This document shows positions 1-6,624 of a DNA stretch of 7,307 nucleotides, in pieces. The position numbers were made by a program, and so were the translations under genes. This DNA is from Chroococcidiopsidaceae cyanobacterium CP_BM_RX_35 (GTDB taxonomy: Bacteria > Cyanobacteriota > Cyanobacteriia > Cyanobacteriales > Chroococcidiopsidaceae). The notes beneath the pieces are model-generated. The model worked only from the letters and a program-made list of their open reading frames with translations, was not told the origin of the DNA and searched no databases. How positions within the stretch are numbered: position 1 is the stretch's first letter; the number at the start of each line of letters is the position of its first letter. The stretch covers positions 1 to 7,307 of the forward strand of contig JAFAVL010000778.1 in the NCBI GenBank assembly GCA_019242465.1, read 5' to 3'.

Positions 1-63
1 ATTGGTACAACGTTTACAGTCAAGATTCCGAAAGTTGATGTAACCAGAATTGGAAACAAATAA
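1..63 (+). CDS. 3' end of a probable sensor histidine kinase (partial, cut by window start)
   Basis: The frame starting at base 1 is open and ends at TAA 61-63, giving the 20 residues IGTTFTVKIPKVDVTRIGNK. The G-T-x-F-x-V-x-I-P pattern is typical of the final beta strand of the HATPase_c domain of two-component histidine kinases, normally preceded by the G-x-G-T ATP-lid region. Most of the gene lies outside the window, so its sensor domain, partner regulator and integrity are unknown. The identification rests on one short motif. A hybrid kinase or another GHKL ATPase could end the same way. Confidence 0.55.
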   Translation: MGTTFTVKIPKVDVTRIGNK

Positions 64-576
64 GTAATTGTCTATTTATACAAATTGGTTACATATATAT
101 TTAATAATAACTATATCCTTTGATAGAGATAATAACGAAAAAAATATTAATTTCAACTTTGTAGCAATTATCCTGCTATCTTGCGCTAAGCCTTAGCAAA
201 TGAAATATGTTTTATGTAAGCTTCACCGGCTTTCTTCTACTATCAGGTAAATTTTCATAATGTCGCTTGGTTAGAGTGACGCTAAGCTCTAGAAGGCATG
301 GCATCATAGCTACGACCAGACAGCGCTCAGATATCGGCACGCAGTGCTCTGATCTTGGTATTTAAAGCCATATTGCAAAAAGCGGCTAGATCTCATCAAC
401 AACGTTATTAAGACAGCTCCAGAACTGAAATGACTGCTTTGTGAATCTATCCAAAGCAGCAACAGTAGTCCTATGCTTGGTTGTTATTGTGGTAGCAGCA
501 CTACTGCCAGTTTTTGCAACACAACTGTGTAGGTTTAAATAAAGCTGGAAGTACACTAGGGAAAGGAAACTTATCC
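64..576. other. Non-coding stretch between the kinase end and the BrkB gene
   Basis: No convincing gene is present on either strand. About the first 110 bases are very AT-rich, and the rest is of mixed composition. The one clear small structure is a perfect 6+1+6 palindrome, GCTAAG-C-CTTAGC, at 185-197. It has no following T-run, so it is not a clear terminator. A related GCTAAGC string occurs near 280. The last ~65 bases should hold the BrkB promoter, but no strong -35/-10 pair stands out; TTGCAA at 514-519 with an AT-rich stretch at 535-541 is the best and weak candidate. Start codons in this stretch lead only to very short frames. Confidence 0.6.
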
Positions 577-1536
577 ATGAATTTAAAGGTCGTTTGGTGG
601 CTGCTTCAAGAGACGTATACGGAATGGCAACAAGATAAGGCGGAGCGATTGGCAGCAGCATTGGCATATTACACAGTGTTCTCCCTCGCGCCGTTGTTGG
701 TGATTGTGATTGCGATCGCTGGCTCGGTATTTGGACAACAAGCGGCAAGGGGTCAGATTGTGGCGCAAATTCAAGGTTTAGTTGGTAGGCAGGGCGCACA
801 ATTCATCCAGACTGCAATTCAAAATGCCAACAAGCCACATGCGGGAACCATCGCCTCCATTATCAGCATCGTAGTCCTTCTATTGGGCGCATCTTGGGTA
901 TTTGGTGCGCTTCAAGATGCCCTAAACACGATTTGGGAGGTGCAGCCAAAGCCAGGACGCGGCATGTTTACCACCATTCGCAGCCGCTTTTTGTCATTCA
1001 CGATGATCATAGTTATTGGCTTTCTAATGCTCGTCTCTCTTGTAGTTAGCGCTGGGTTGACAGCAGCAACTAATTTTTTGGGTAACGCTTTAGCAGGTTT
1101 CGACTGGATTTGGCGGCTAGTGAACTTTATCATCTCTTTCGGTGTGGTCACGCTACTGTTCGCGCTGATTTATAAAGTCCTGCCAGATGCAAAAGTCGCT
1201 TGGAAAGATGTCTGGATTGGAGCCGTCATTACCTCATTGCTATTCACAATTGGCAAGTTTCTGCTGGGGCTATATTTGGGTAACGGCAGTTTTGGCTCCA
1301 GCTACGGGGCAGCTGGCTCACTGGTAGTCATCCTGGCGTGGGTTTACTATGCAGCCCAAATTCTCTTTTTCGGTGCGGAGTTTACCCAGGTTTATGCAAG
1401 AAAATACGGCTCCCGGATTGTCCCAAATGAGAATGCAGTACCTATGAGTGATGAGGCTCGTGCTCAACAAGGCTTACAACGCCGTCGGAATGAGCAGACG
1501 CGGCGTGAGCGTAGAAGAGGTGATCGGCGATCTTAG
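577..1536 (+). CDS. YihY/BrkB-family integral membrane protein
   Basis: This 319-residue protein belongs to the YihY/virulence factor BrkB family (once misnamed RNase BN), inner-membrane proteins whose biochemical role is still unclear. The family hallmark is visible near the N-terminus: the cytoplasmic segment DKAERLAAALAYYTVFSLAP (about residues 20-39), leading straight into the first membrane helix. Six hydrophobic segments can be seen near residues 33-50, 91-113, 140-162, 180-200, 212-233 and 246-268, as expected for the family. The tail after residue 295 is cytoplasmic-looking and extremely arginine-rich (RRR at 302-304, RRERRR at 309-314). I chose ATG 577 because AAGGA at 563-567 precedes it and family members begin just like MNLK. 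An in-frame TTG at 514 would add 21 unrelated residues. The HIP1 octamer lies inside the gene at 712-719. Its stop is 15 bp from that of the convergent Pmp3-type gene. Confidence 0.93.
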   Translation: MNLKVVWWLLQETYTEWQQDKAERLAAALAYYTVFSLAPLLVIVIAIAGSVFGQQAARGQIVAQIQGLVGRQGAQFIQTAIQNANKPHAGTIASIISIVVLLLGASWVFGALQDALNTIWEVQPKPGRGMFTTIRSRFLSFTMIIVIGFLMLVSLVVSAGLTAATNFLGNALAGFDWIWRLVNFIISFGVVTLLFALIYKVLPDAKVAWKDVWIGAVITSLLFTIGKFLLGLYLGNGSFGSSYGAAGSLVVILAWVYYAAQILFFGAEFTQVYARKYGSRIVPNENAVPMSDEARAQQGLQRRRNEQTRRERRRGDRRS

Positions 1537-1551
1537 CAACCGGAGGAGAGT

Positions 1552-1710
1552 TCAAGTTCTAGCAATCACCCAGATTGCATGAACGACCCCAGGAATATAA
1601 CCCAAAAGTGTTAAAACGATATTTATCCAAAAGTCCTTGCCAATACCAACTTGCAAGAATACCCCCAGCGGTGGCAGCACAATGGCACATAGAATTCTCA
1701 GGAAGTCCAT
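1552..1710 (-). CDS. Pmp3/YqaE-family small membrane proteolipid
   Basis: This 52-residue protein begins MDFLRILCAIVLPPLGVFLQ and ends GYIPGVVHAIWVIART. It carries both family signatures: the LPPLGVFLQVG segment closing the first membrane helix (about residues 4-22) and the LGYIPGVVHAIWV segment in the second (about 31-50), with a short GKDF loop between. Pmp3/YqaE (UPF0057) proteins are tiny two-helix membrane proteins linked to salt, cold and membrane-potential stress, and yeast Pmp3 loss causes cation sensitivity. Length matches the family norm of about 50-60 residues, so it is complete. The start is supported by AAAGGA just upstream (1718-1723, 7 nt before the ATG). It stands alone on the minus strand, converging on BrkB. 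Family assignment is firm; its role here is inferred from the family. Confidence 0.93.
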   Translation of the reverse strand: MDFLRILCAIVLPPLGVFLQVGIGKDFWINIVLTLLGYIPGVVHAIWVIART

Positions 1711-1717
1711 TTAAACG

Positions 1718-1738
1718 TCCTTTAGTTTTGTTATCATA
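1718..1738 (-). promoter_or_regulatory. Possible -10 element and ribosome binding site of the Pmp3-type gene
   Basis: On the minus strand TATGAT (complement of 1733-1738, five of six matches to TATAAT) is followed by AAAGGA (complement of 1718-1723) and then the ATG at 1710. This would give a leader of only about 15 nt. No good -35 hexamer lies at the usual distance, so the -10 call is weak. The Shine-Dalgarno match is the stronger half of this entry. Confidence 0.35.
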
Positions 1739-2040
1739 CTTACAATTTTACCGTCTCTCCGTGCCATTTTTGTAGGCTTGATGATTTGCCAACGCGAACT
1801 TATCCTGGCAATAACCTGATTTGCTCACCTTGGCTTATCCATTTAAAAACCATCAGCCCGGTTGAGGTACTCCCGTCTGCCTTCATAGCAGTATTACGCC
1901 TGGAACCACTACTTAGTGAATCAGACGCACAGAAGAAATACTATTATTTATCCTTAGGCTACCGAGGTTTCCATAGTAGCCAGGACATAATCTAACGCAG
2001 TAACTTTTATAGGAAACAGCAGTACAAACTTGCTATATAC

Positions 2041-2060
2041 CTGATTGAATACTGATTGAA
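2041..2060. repeat. Two tandem copies of CTGATTGAA at 11-bp pitch
   Basis: CTGATTGAA occurs at 2041-2049 and exactly again at 2052-2060, separated by TA. The 11-bp period is about one helical turn, a spacing used by response-regulator sites such as Pho boxes. No known motif matches, and two short copies can also arise by slippage. Confidence 0.5.
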
Positions 2061-2233
2061 GAGACTTTTTTATTGAGTCCCAGTTGCGATGAATCTGGTT
2101 TGTCATTAGACAGAGTGACTTTACGCCCAGCTGAACCCCTATATGTAAACCGCGAAGACAATACCTGAAAATGGTACTCACTTTACTCCCTTCTATCCTC
2201 AATTAATTAATCTTGCTCCTGATAGTCTTTTGT

Positions 2234-3256
2234 TCATCGCTGCCATTTATCGAGTATATCCTTGACTAAAACTTCTTTTAGCCAAACTTGAAACACTATC
2301 ATTAGTGGGATAGCGAGAAATAGACCCAAGAACCCGAAAAAGATGGTAAAAATCACTACCGATAACAGGGTAACTGCTGGCAATAGAGATGCTTGGCTTC
2401 TCATAACTAGAGGCACCAAAATGTTACTTTCAAACTGTTGAATCAAGATATATAGTACTAGCACTGCACCTGCTTTCCAAGGCGCGTCGAGCAGGGCAAG
2501 CAGTATCGGTGGGATTACACTCAAGGTTGGTCCGAGATTAGGGATAAATTCTAATAAGCCTGCTAACAGCGCATTGACCAGCGGTAGTTGTACCTGTAAA
2601 GCTAAAAGACCGCCATAGGTCACAACACCGATGACAAACATATCAAAAATAGTGCCTCTGATCCAGCCAATCAGATAAACCTCACATTCAGCTAAAATGT
2701 CATAGACTCGCCGACGATAAAACGAGGGAAATACTAATATAAATATTTGTCGGTATTGCGAAGGATTTGCCAAGAGCATGATTGTTAGAACAAAGACCAG
2801 TAACAAGTTCAGGATAACGGCAACGGAGTTACTAAAAATAGCAAACAAGTTGCCAAACAGCTGAGCTGCCCAATTCTGCAGATTTTGAGTCAGATAGCTA
2901 AGGTCGCGAATCTGATTTCCCAGACGACTAGGAACCATGGTTTGGAGAGTGTTGAACCAGGCACGCAGCCGTTCAAATCCCCTTGGCACAAGGTCAACCA
3001 GTTTTTGCGATTGCTCGATAATTGGTGGAACAATTACCGAGAAAAAGCCAAATAAGAGTGCCAGTAGAAGCACAACTGAGATGAAAATGGCAAAGCCTCG
3101 CTTGATGTGGAATCGCTGCAGTAGTCGCACAAGTCGGTTTAAGACTGTAGCAAAGACTATAGCGGCGAATAGCAGCAAAAGCACTTGCCGGATTTGCCAC
3201 AAACTGTAAAGAGAGATGACAATGGCAAGTAGCCCGACCCACCGTCCAAGACCCAC
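2234..3256 (-). CDS. AI-2E/PerM-family transporter
   Basis: This 340-residue polytopic membrane protein belongs to the AI-2E transporter (PerM, UPF0118) family. Its layout matches: two N-terminal helices (about residues 5-38), a third near 53-80, a roughly 60-residue soluble stretch (82-140), a helix at about 143-163, then a C-terminal helix bundle. The diagnostic motif LLEFIPNLGPTLSVIPP lies at residues 234-250 and FESNILVPLVMRSQ at 275-288. E. coli TqsA exports autoinducer-2, but most members have unknown substrates and some have been reported as Na+(Li+)/H+ antiporters, so quorum signalling should not be assumed. I chose GTG 3256 because a perfect GGAGGT (complement of 3263-3268) sits 6 nt upstream. 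A longer reading from TTG 3286 would place that sequence inside the gene. It lies downstream of the antiporter on the same strand, 123 bp away, so co-transcription is possible but unproven. Confidence 0.93.
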   Translation of the reverse strand: MGLGRWVGLLAIVISLYSLWQIRQVLLLLFAAIVFATVLNRLVRLLQRFHIKRGFAIFISVVLLLALLFGFFSVIVPPIIEQSQKLVDLVPRGFERLRAWFNTLQTMVPSRLGNQIRDLSYLTQNLQNWAAQLFGNLFAIFSNSVAVILNLLLVFVLTIMLLANPSQYRQIFILVFPSFYRRRVYDILAECEVYLIGWIRGTIFDMFVIGVVTYGGLLALQVQLPLVNALLAGLLEFIPNLGPTLSVIPPILLALLDAPWKAGAVLVLYILIQQFESNILVPLVMRSQASLLPAVTLLSVVIFTIFFGFLGLFLAIPLMIVFQVWLKEVLVKDILDKWQR

Positions 3257-3262
3257 AATGCT

Positions 3263-3268
3263 ACCTCC
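3263..3268 (-). promoter_or_regulatory. Ribosome binding site fixing the AI-2E gene start at GTG
   Basis: The minus strand reads GGAGGT, then six bases, then GTG (3256-3254). This near-perfect Shine-Dalgarno match favours the GTG over the upstream in-frame TTG at 3286, which has no comparable sequence before it. Confidence 0.75.
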
Positions 3269-3302
3269 ATTTACAGTCCTGATCAACCAAGCAAAAAGTT
3301 AT

Positions 3303-3334
3303 CTAGGGCTAGTTCTAGAATAAGGATCTAGATC
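3303..3334. repeat. Cluster of four CTAG tetramers with palindromes in the antiporter/AI-2E gap
   Basis: CTAG occurs at 3303, 3309, 3315 and 3328, the first three at an exact 6-bp pitch. The last two are centres of perfect palindromes, TTCTAGAA (3313-3320) and GATCTAGATC (3325-3334). The cluster lies about 47-78 bp upstream of the AI-2E start, where an operator would be expected. No regulator can be named. Confidence 0.4.
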
Positions 3335-3379
3335 GCTCCCAAGGTCATTTTATTCTCTCCGACAAGAGCGGTTGCTGGC

Positions 3380-4816
3380 TCACGGGCGGTTCTCTTCTCT
3401 AGCGGCAATAATTTGCTCCAATAGCGGTGAGAGTTGCTGATCGAGCAGCCCGTTCCGGGTCAATTCGGCGTAGGTATCAGCTTCAATGTTTAACAGCTTG
3501 TCTTGAAGTTGCTCCACGCTTAAGGTACGTAAGAAGGGATGTTGATTTTGCAACTGGGTGATTTCCGCCTGTAGGCTTTTGAGTTGTTGCACAAGTTCTA
3601 GTTGGTCACGATAAAACTCTGGCTCAATTTCTTGGGCAATTTCTACTTGGGATAAAAACTCGAGTACCCGCCTTAGAGCGATTCTCCGGGCAATAGCCTT
3701 TGAATATTGCTGCCGCAACGGCTGCTTACCCAGGAGTCCCAGCTTTTGGAGCAACAGTTGGATAGTCAACCCCTGGACTAGCAAGGTGAACAGCACCACT
3801 CCAAAGACAATATCAATAATCATTTCTCGTCCAGGTAGAACATCTGGCAAACTCAAAGCTAGTGCTAGCGAGACAGAGCCGCGTAAACCTCCCCACAAAA
3901 GCACCATTTGAGTTCGCCAGCCAATTCGGTAGTTTGCCAACAAATTGCTCAAACCTCCTAGTCCATAGATGGCAACAGCCCGTGTCAGGATTAGAGCCCC
4001 TATCGTGACGACAATTACATCTAAATTTTTTCCTAAACTGGCAAAGTTGATTTGGTCACCAATTAAGAGAAAGACAATTGAATTGACAAAAAAAGCTAAA
4101 AATTCCCAGAACTCTGTTACCACGAGCCGCGTGCGGGGGCTCATGCCAATGCGAGAGCCAAAGTTCCCCAAGATTAGACCCACGGTGACGACTCCAATCA
4201 CCCCTGAGCCTCCCAAATTTTCTGTCAAAAGGTACGTGCCATAAGCCGAGACTAGAGTCAGGGATTGCTCGACCAATGGGAGATCAAAACGTTGGGTGAG
4301 GTAGGAAATCCCAAAACCAATTAAGCTACCTACACCCAGACCAATACCGACAACAATCAAGAACTCAGTGATCGTAGTGGCAATAGTCAACTGATTAGTT
4401 CCTAGCGGCGTTCCCACCAATAACCCAAAGGCAACAACTGCTACACCATCATTTAATAAACTTTCTCCTTCCATCAAGATGGTCAGCCGTTTCCCCGCCC
4501 CCAGTTCCCGGAACAGCGCAATTACAGAAACTGGATCGGTTGCCGAGAGGCTAGCCCCAACCAACAGCGCGGTAGGGAGAGCAATCCCAGTTATCTGGTG
4601 AAGAATGAACCCAATTCCAACCACAGAAATCACGACGCCGATGACTGCATAAAGACCAACTGGCACCTGCTCTCGTTTCAAGTCTCGCCATTTTAAGTTC
4701 CAAGCAGCTTCAAACAGCAGGGGAGGTAAAAAAATCTCTAGAATTAATCCGGGCGAGAGGCTAACCAGTCGGATATGCACAGAGGCTAGACCTAATCCAG
4801 CAATCACCAGTAGCAA
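3380..4816 (-). CDS. CPA1-family Na+/H+ antiporter (NhaS1/NhaP-like), 5' end truncated by the IS
   Basis: From TTG 4816 this reads 478 residues of a cation:proton antiporter that exchanges Na+ for H+ across the membrane. CPA1 hallmarks are all present: SATDPVSVIALFRELG (91-106), EGESLLNDGVAVV (116-128, with the ND pair at 122-123), GGSGVIGVVTVGLILGNFG (202-220), EFLAFFVNSIVFLLIGDQ (238-255) and WGGLRGSVSLALALSLP (308-324). A polar, partly coiled-coil tail follows after about residue 365, as in cyanobacterial NhaS1. Family-like sequence continues upstream of the TTG (SRVFSWFRKIPYT), but the frame hits TGA at 4870-4868, inside the IS terminal repeat. From memory, homologues carry one more N-terminal membrane helix, so roughly 30 residues and the native start are lost. 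No Shine-Dalgarno sequence precedes the TTG. The rest of the frame is undamaged, suggesting recent truncation. It may be a pseudogene or a weakly translated shortened protein. Confidence 0.88.
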   Translation of the reverse strand: MLLVIAGLGLASVHIRLVSLSPGLILEIFLPPLLFEAAWNLKWRDLKREQVPVGLYAVIGVVISVVGIGFILHQITGIALPTALLVGASLSATDPVSVIALFRELGAGKRLTILMEGESLLNDGVAVVAFGLLVGTPLGTNQLTIATTITEFLIVVGIGLGVGSLIGFGISYLTQRFDLPLVEQSLTLVSAYGTYLLTENLGGSGVIGVVTVGLILGNFGSRIGMSPRTRLVVTEFWEFLAFFVNSIVFLLIGDQINFASLGKNLDVIVVTIGALILTRAVAIYGLGGLSNLLANYRIGWRTQMVLLWGGLRGSVSLALALSLPDVLPGREMIIDIVFGVVLFTLLVQGLTIQLLLQKLGLLGKQPLRQQYSKAIARRIALRRVLEFLSQVEIAQEIEPEFYRDQLELVQQLKSLQAEITQLQNQHPFLRTLSVEQLQDKLLNIEADTYAELTRNGLLDQQLSPLLEQIIAAREENRP

Positions 4817-4856
4817 TGTATAGGGGATTTTACGAAACCAACTAAAAACGCGGGAG

Positions 4857-4868
4857 ACCCGGATTTCT
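4857..4868. repeat. IS terminal inverted repeat, transposase 3' side (IRR)
   Basis: ACCCGGATTTCT matches the other end at all 12 positions; beyond this only scattered matches remain (A at 14, AG at 17-18). The repeat contributes an in-frame TGA just upstream of the truncated antiporter frame (complement of 4868-4870, which spans the last base of the repeat). Confidence 0.88.
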
Positions 4869-4888
4869 CACAAGTCTTTGAGAATTAA

Positions 4889-4950
4889 CTAAACTTGCTA
4901 AGTTATAGTTTAGGTTTTGCTAGTTTTAAGGCTCGCCTTGATTTAGCCTT
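4889..4950. repeat. Dyad-rich subterminal segment of the IS
   Basis: Several short inverted repeats lie close together: CTAAAC (4889-4894) with GTTTAG (4908-4913); AACTT-gct-AAGTT (4892-4904); and AAGGCT (4928-4933) with AGCCTT (4945-4950). None is followed by a T-run on either strand, so they do not look like a terminator. They could be subterminal transposase-binding or RNA structures, and they overlap the candidate outward promoter. Confidence 0.4.
4902..4929 (-). promoter_or_regulatory. Possible outward promoter at the IS end, pointing into the antiporter
   Basis: On the minus strand TTAAAA (complement of 4924-4929, four of six matches to TTGACA) stands 16 bp before TATAAC (complement of 4902-4907, five of six matches to TATAAT). 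Transcription would start near 4895, leave the IS and run into the truncated antiporter. ISEcp1, of the same family, is known to carry an outward promoter in the equivalent place downstream of its transposase. The match is modest and the region AT-rich, so chance is possible. Confidence 0.3.
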
Positions 4951-5120
4951 CCAACTAACTCTTTAATCAGGTAATTTTTGTTTAATTTAGTAGATTCAGA
5001 ACCCTAAATAAACTGCTGAAGGTGAGTGAAATACAAATTTAGCCATGAGAAAGCGCTGGTCAGAGATAGAAAACCAGTAGGTTATGAAATCTGAAGAGTT
5101 AGAAGCAGAAGTAGACCAGC

Positions 5121-6548
5121 TCAACTAGTATTAGACAAAGCTTGAAGCTGGCTGTAGGCGGTGGCAAAGACTGCTTGGAAAGGACAGCTACTGCTAAGAG
5201 CAATCAGGATGCGACGAACACTAATACGGACTTGTGCCCCTAACTTCAGCAGTTTGGTACGGATGGTGCCGAGCTGTGCAGTAGCTAATTCAGTTTTGTC
5301 TAGACAGTGTTGCCGCAACGCCTGCATCAAGACATAGGCAATTGAGGAAAACCATAACCGCAATTGATTGCTATCGAAGGCGTGAGCTGAGGTGCGGTCA
5401 CTGAACAGGTCCAGTTGATGTTCTTTAATGCGGTTCTCCATATCCCCACGGGGACAGTAGTAGTCAGTGTAGAGAGAACTTGGGATGACCTGATGAGCAG
5501 GAAGTGAGGTGACGACAAAGCGACGCTTAGCACCATCAGCATCATAGGTCAGCTTGCACACTACTCGCCGATATCTGCTCCATGAATCCAAGGTGCGATA
5601 GTGAAGGGAACGAAACCAGGATGTCGGTTGTAATGAAGGCTCAACGGTCTGACAACGCTCAAATTCAACTTTGGCTCTGTTTTCTAACTCATAGCTCATG
5701 CGCTGGAGCCGTTCATTGCTAGGAAGTCCTAATACGTAGTCTACGCCATGCTCTTCACAACAACTCATGATCTCGTCTCGTGCATAGGCACTATCGCCAC
5801 GCAGGATGATTTGGGTGTTTGACCAACGTTTTTGAATCTGAGGGATAATCCGTTGTAACTCCTCCAACGCTCCGGCGGCTGGGTCTACATTGCTCGGACG
5901 GAGTTTGGCTGCAAGTAAGTGATGACCACAAAAAATCAGCAAGGGGGCATAGCAATCATGGTTGTAGAAGCCATTGAAGAAGGCTTGCTCTTGCTGCCCA
6001 TGCAACGGATCATCAGTCACGTCCATGTCAATAAAGATGCGCCTAGGTGCTGGACCACACAAGTCGAAGAACAAGTCAATCAAAAGTTGCTCAATTGCTT
6101 TTGGTTTGACAGCCACACGCAGATAACGGTTTTGAGAGCTGATATCCTTGAGGCTAGGAGCTTGCTCTAAACGATTGAGAGTACTCTTACCTGCTAACGG
6201 GGCACATCGAGAATGCTGAGTTTCCAGTTTGCCCACCGCGATGCCAAACATCGGGTCAGAACGCAAACAGTCATGGTCGTTGAGGTCTTCGTAACCCTGC
6301 ACCAAACCGTAAATCCTTTGGGTTATCAGGTGATTTAGAGAGTGTTGAACTCGCTTGGGATCTCGATAATCCTCAAAACACCTAGCAAAACGCTCAGTGA
6401 TGCGATAGTGCCAGTCAAGTTGGGCAATCAGGACTAGACCACTGTCAGAAGTGATTTGACCGCCACTGAAATCAGCGGTAACTTGGCGGCGTCCGAGTTG
6501 ACCAAAGTGATCTGTTCCGGGTTGCGAATCAGTTTTTGTCGGGACCAT
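5121..6548 (-). CDS. IS1380-family transposase (DDE type)
   Basis: This intact 475-residue transposase catalyses cut-and-paste movement of the surrounding IS. The IS1380 family is recognised by the N-terminal DFSGGQITSDSGLVLIAQLD (about residues 26-45) and the block IDMDVTDDPLHGQQE (173-187), which holds the first catalytic aspartate. The second is in ILRGDSAYA (248-256, D252), and the glutamate region is MENRIKEHQLDL (370-381). Length is normal for the family, with no frameshift or stop. ATG 6548 is preceded by GGAGA about 4 nt upstream, and the protein begins MVPTKTDSQPGTDHF. The stop lies 264 bp from the IS end. The gene points toward the antiporter, so read-through transcription into it is also possible. 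Confidence 0.94.
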   Translation of the reverse strand: MVPTKTDSQPGTDHFGQLGRRQVTADFSGGQITSDSGLVLIAQLDWHYRITERFARCFEDYRDPKRVQHSLNHLITQRIYGLVQGYEDLNDHDCLRSDPMFGIAVGKLETQHSRCAPLAGKSTLNRLEQAPSLKDISSQNRYLRVAVKPKAIEQLLIDLFFDLCGPAPRRIFIDMDVTDDPLHGQQEQAFFNGFYNHDCYAPLLIFCGHHLLAAKLRPSNVDPAAGALEELQRIIPQIQKRWSNTQIILRGDSAYARDEIMSCCEEHGVDYVLGLPSNERLQRMSYELENRAKVEFERCQTVEPSLQPTSWFRSLHYRTLDSWSRYRRVVCKLTYDADGAKRRFVVTSLPAHQVIPSSLYTDYYCPRGDMENRIKEHQLDLFSDRTSAHAFDSNQLRLWFSSIAYVLMQALRQHCLDKTELATAQLGTIRTKLLKLGAQVRISVRRILIALSSSCPFQAVFATAYSQLQALSNTS

Positions 6549-6624
6549 ACGCTCTCCACTGCGAACAGCTTTGTCAGGAAGTGCATTCTCCCAGCTTAGT
6601 TCCTTTGCTGTCCTCTACCTCCTC

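Larger units (their letters stand above)
1711..2233. other. Non-coding stretch between the Pmp3-type and AI-2E genes
   Basis: Two open frames here (about 1786-1995 plus; 1954-2202 minus) resemble no family I recognise, have no Shine-Dalgarno sequence, and overlap on opposite strands, so I treat both as chance. The left ~30 bases carry the ribosome binding site and possible promoter of the Pmp3-type gene. A tandem 9-bp repeat sits at 2041-2060. No hairpin followed by a T-run was found that would terminate the AI-2E transcript, which enters this region from the right. Confidence 0.55.

Noticed and set aside
185..197. GCTAAG-C-CTTAGC palindrome as a terminator for the upstream kinase gene
   Set aside because: It lies about 120 bp after the stop, its one-base loop cannot form a normal hairpin, and no T-run follows.
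386..799. 137-codon minus-strand frame overlapping the BrkB start
   Set aside because: Its translation is low-complexity and unlike any family I know, and it runs antisense to the well-supported BrkB gene and its leader.
1575..1775. 66-codon plus-strand frame
   Set aside because: It is the antisense shadow of the Pmp3/YqaE gene, whose minus-strand translation matches the family clearly.
1954..2202. 82-codon minus-strand frame containing MTNQIHRNWDSIKKSLQSVF, faintly like the start of CsbD-type stress proteins
   Set aside because: The resemblance covers only a few residues, the rest does not fit, there is no Shine-Dalgarno sequence before either start, and a plus-strand frame overlaps it.
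4928..4950. AAGGCT/AGCCTT hairpin as a rho-independent terminator of the transposase gene
   Set aside because: The stem is only 6 bp with an 11-nt loop and no T-run follows on the minus strand.
5045..5129. Plus-strand frame MRKRWSEIENQ, a TAG, then MKSEELEAEVDQLN inside the IS tail, considered as a small antitoxin remnant
   Set aside because: The pieces are tiny, interrupted by a stop, without a ribosome binding site, and the charged composition alone is not evidence of a gene.
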